Assembly: GCA_947167535.1 (NCBI GenBank)
Contig: CAMVIL010000069.1
Span: forward strand, 1 to 6,651
Source of the DNA: an uncultured Ruminococcus sp.
Lineage (GTDB): Bacteria > Bacillota > Clostridia > Oscillospirales > Ruminococcaceae
Direction of reading: 5' to 3'
Length of the DNA: 6,651 bases
Shown here piece after piece: positions 5,739-6,651 of this stretch. The first letter of the stretch is position 1; each line of letters opens with the position of its first letter. The position numbers were made by a program, and so were the translations under genes. Under the pieces are notes generated by a model. That model had not been told where the DNA came from, did not search any database, and was given only the letters and a program-made list of their open reading frames with translations.

Positions 5739-6651
5739 TTATATCTTCTTCAGCAGGTCCTTGGTCAGGAATACCTGAGTCTTGCGCGGGTTGACAAAGG
5801 AAGCGCTGTCCTCGTAGAAGGAATCGTTGCCGAAGTGGGTGGTCGAGATCTCCTCGAATACACAGCCCTCTTCCGAGGAGAAGGAATGGTTCACGCCGCG
5901 CTCAACAACTACCGTCTCGCCGCGTGTGACATGGCGCGCCACGCCGTCGCATACGACATCGAGACTTCCGTAGAGCACCATGAAGGTCTCTTCCTTCTGT
6001 ACATGGTAGTGTGCGGGGTGAGACTGACCGGGAAGCTCTATCAGCACCTTCTTGCAGTATTCGCGGTTGACGCACTCGATCATCGCGACGCCTGTCTTCT
6101 CGAATGTCTCAAGTCCGTAGTGATGAGAGATGTCGCAGCAGCTGCCCTCGGGGATAACTACCTGACTCTTTTCTATCAGCTCCATTATCTTCTTGACGTT
6201 TTTGAGCACCTCGGCTCTGCTGTTGCTTATGGATACGTTGTCCATCATGATAGCGCCGTCCTTGTCAACGGATTTGCTGCCGATGACGATGGAAGCGTAC
6301 TTGGACAGGGAGTTAGCAAGCAGCTGACCCTCCTGACAGGGGAACGCGAGGTAGTAGTCGTCACGGGTGAGAGTCTTGCCTGCTTCGAGGGGCACCTTTG
6401 CGAATACGCCTCTGCGAAGCGCCTGAAGGTCGGCTATCTCCTTTTCAGCGGGCTTGTAGCGGGCATCCTTTACTCCGCAGAGTATAAAGGTGCGCTTTGC
6501 AGCTTCGAGCCATGCCGCTACCTGCTCGGGGTTGGCGGAATAGCCGTTGAGGGTTATAGTGTCGGTGGGAACGCCCACGTGCTTTTCAACTATAACTGCA
6601 CCCTTTGCCACAGCGACCTTGATCGGTTCGAGGTTGTCGGGCGACTCGTGG
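5739..6651 (-). CDS. NeuB-like sugar-acid synthase fused to SAF and cupin domains (5' part beyond window)
   Basis: The visible 303 codons run open to the right edge, so the N-terminal half is missing; the GTG at 6611 is an internal codon. The first residues (HESPDNLEPIKVAVAKGA, then VIVEKH ending at residue 24) resemble the end of the NeuB TIM barrel. H1 and H24 may match the two metal-binding histidines of sialic acid synthases, though their spacing is two residues longer. The GPDH loop of NeuB is replaced by LNGYS. An antifreeze-like SAF domain follows (about 79-138, RRGVFAKVPLEAGKTLTRDD). A cupin comes last (about 171-303), with H214, H216, E221 and H255 as probable metal ligands (HPAHYHVQKEETF, GVNHSF) and FEEISTTHFGNDSFYED near its end. 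NeuB enzymes join phosphoenolpyruvate to an aldose. The cupin could be a sugar isomerase or binding module. The radical SAM gene starts 33 bases downstream. Confidence 0.85.
   Translation of the reverse strand, partial: HESPDNLEPIKVAVAKGAVIVEKHVGVPTDTITLNGYSANPEQVAAWLEAAKRTFILCGVKDARYKPAEKEIADLQALRRGVFAKVPLEAGKTLTRDDYYLAFPCQEGQLLANSLSKYASIVIGSKSVDKDGAIMMDNVSISNSRAEVLKNVKKIMELIEKSQVVIPEGSCCDISHHYGLETFEKTGVAMIECVNREYCKKVLIELPGQSHPAHYHVQKEETFMVLYGSLDVVCDGVARHVTRGETVVVERGVNHSFSSEEGCVFEEISTTHFGNDSFYEDSASFVNPRKTQVFLTKDLLKKI

Noticed and set aside
6609..6611. GTG at 6611 as the start of the NeuB-like gene
   Set aside because: The frame stays open to the window edge and the residues upstream continue the barrel sequence, so this is an internal valine codon.

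Overview
The window is a compact block of bacterial genes, all on the minus strand and therefore transcribed from right to left. Between neighbours there are either gaps of 9 to 33 bases or short overlaps. I see no promoter, terminator, RNA gene, mobile element or long repeat, and no gene-free stretch over 300 bases. Base composition is moderate (about half G+C by eye). Strong Shine-Dalgarno sites precede several genes and non-ATG starts are used. Together these fit a Gram-positive, Clostridia-like gut or rumen bacterium (Ruminococcus/Oscillospiraceae style). That assignment is inference and weak; no marker gene fixes the taxon.

In transcription order the genes are as follows. (1) The 3' part of a sialic-acid-synthase (NeuB)-like gene, with the end of its barrel, a SAF domain and a C-terminal cupin (5739-6651, cut by the window edge). 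(2) A radical SAM enzyme with a reduced SPASM/twitch region (4623-5705). (3) An NAD(P)-dependent sugar epimerase/dehydratase/reductase of the extended SDR family (3666-4601). (4) A three-part methyltransferase resembling deoxysugar C-methyltransferases (2499-3650). (5) A HAD phosphatase (1795-2502). (6) A membrane-anchored family 2 glycosyltransferase of the polyprenyl-phosphate type with an unusual C-terminal tail (726-1844). (7) A small DUF3237-like protein (330-716). (8) The receiver domain of a response regulator (1-310, cut by the window edge).

Genes 1-6 look like part of a surface-glycan locus. The NeuB-like enzyme would condense phosphoenolpyruvate with an aldose to give a 2-keto-3-deoxy sugar acid. 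The radical SAM enzyme, SDR and methyltransferase would modify a sugar. The phosphatase could remove a phosphate. The glycosyltransferase would put a sugar on a lipid carrier at the membrane. Radical SAM chemistry beside a NeuB-SAF-cupin fusion is the most unusual point, and the cassette is a candidate for an uncharacterised sugar-acid or branched-sugar pathway. The DUF3237-like gene and the response regulator follow with tight spacing and may be co-transcribed, but their link to the glycan genes is not shown by the sequence.
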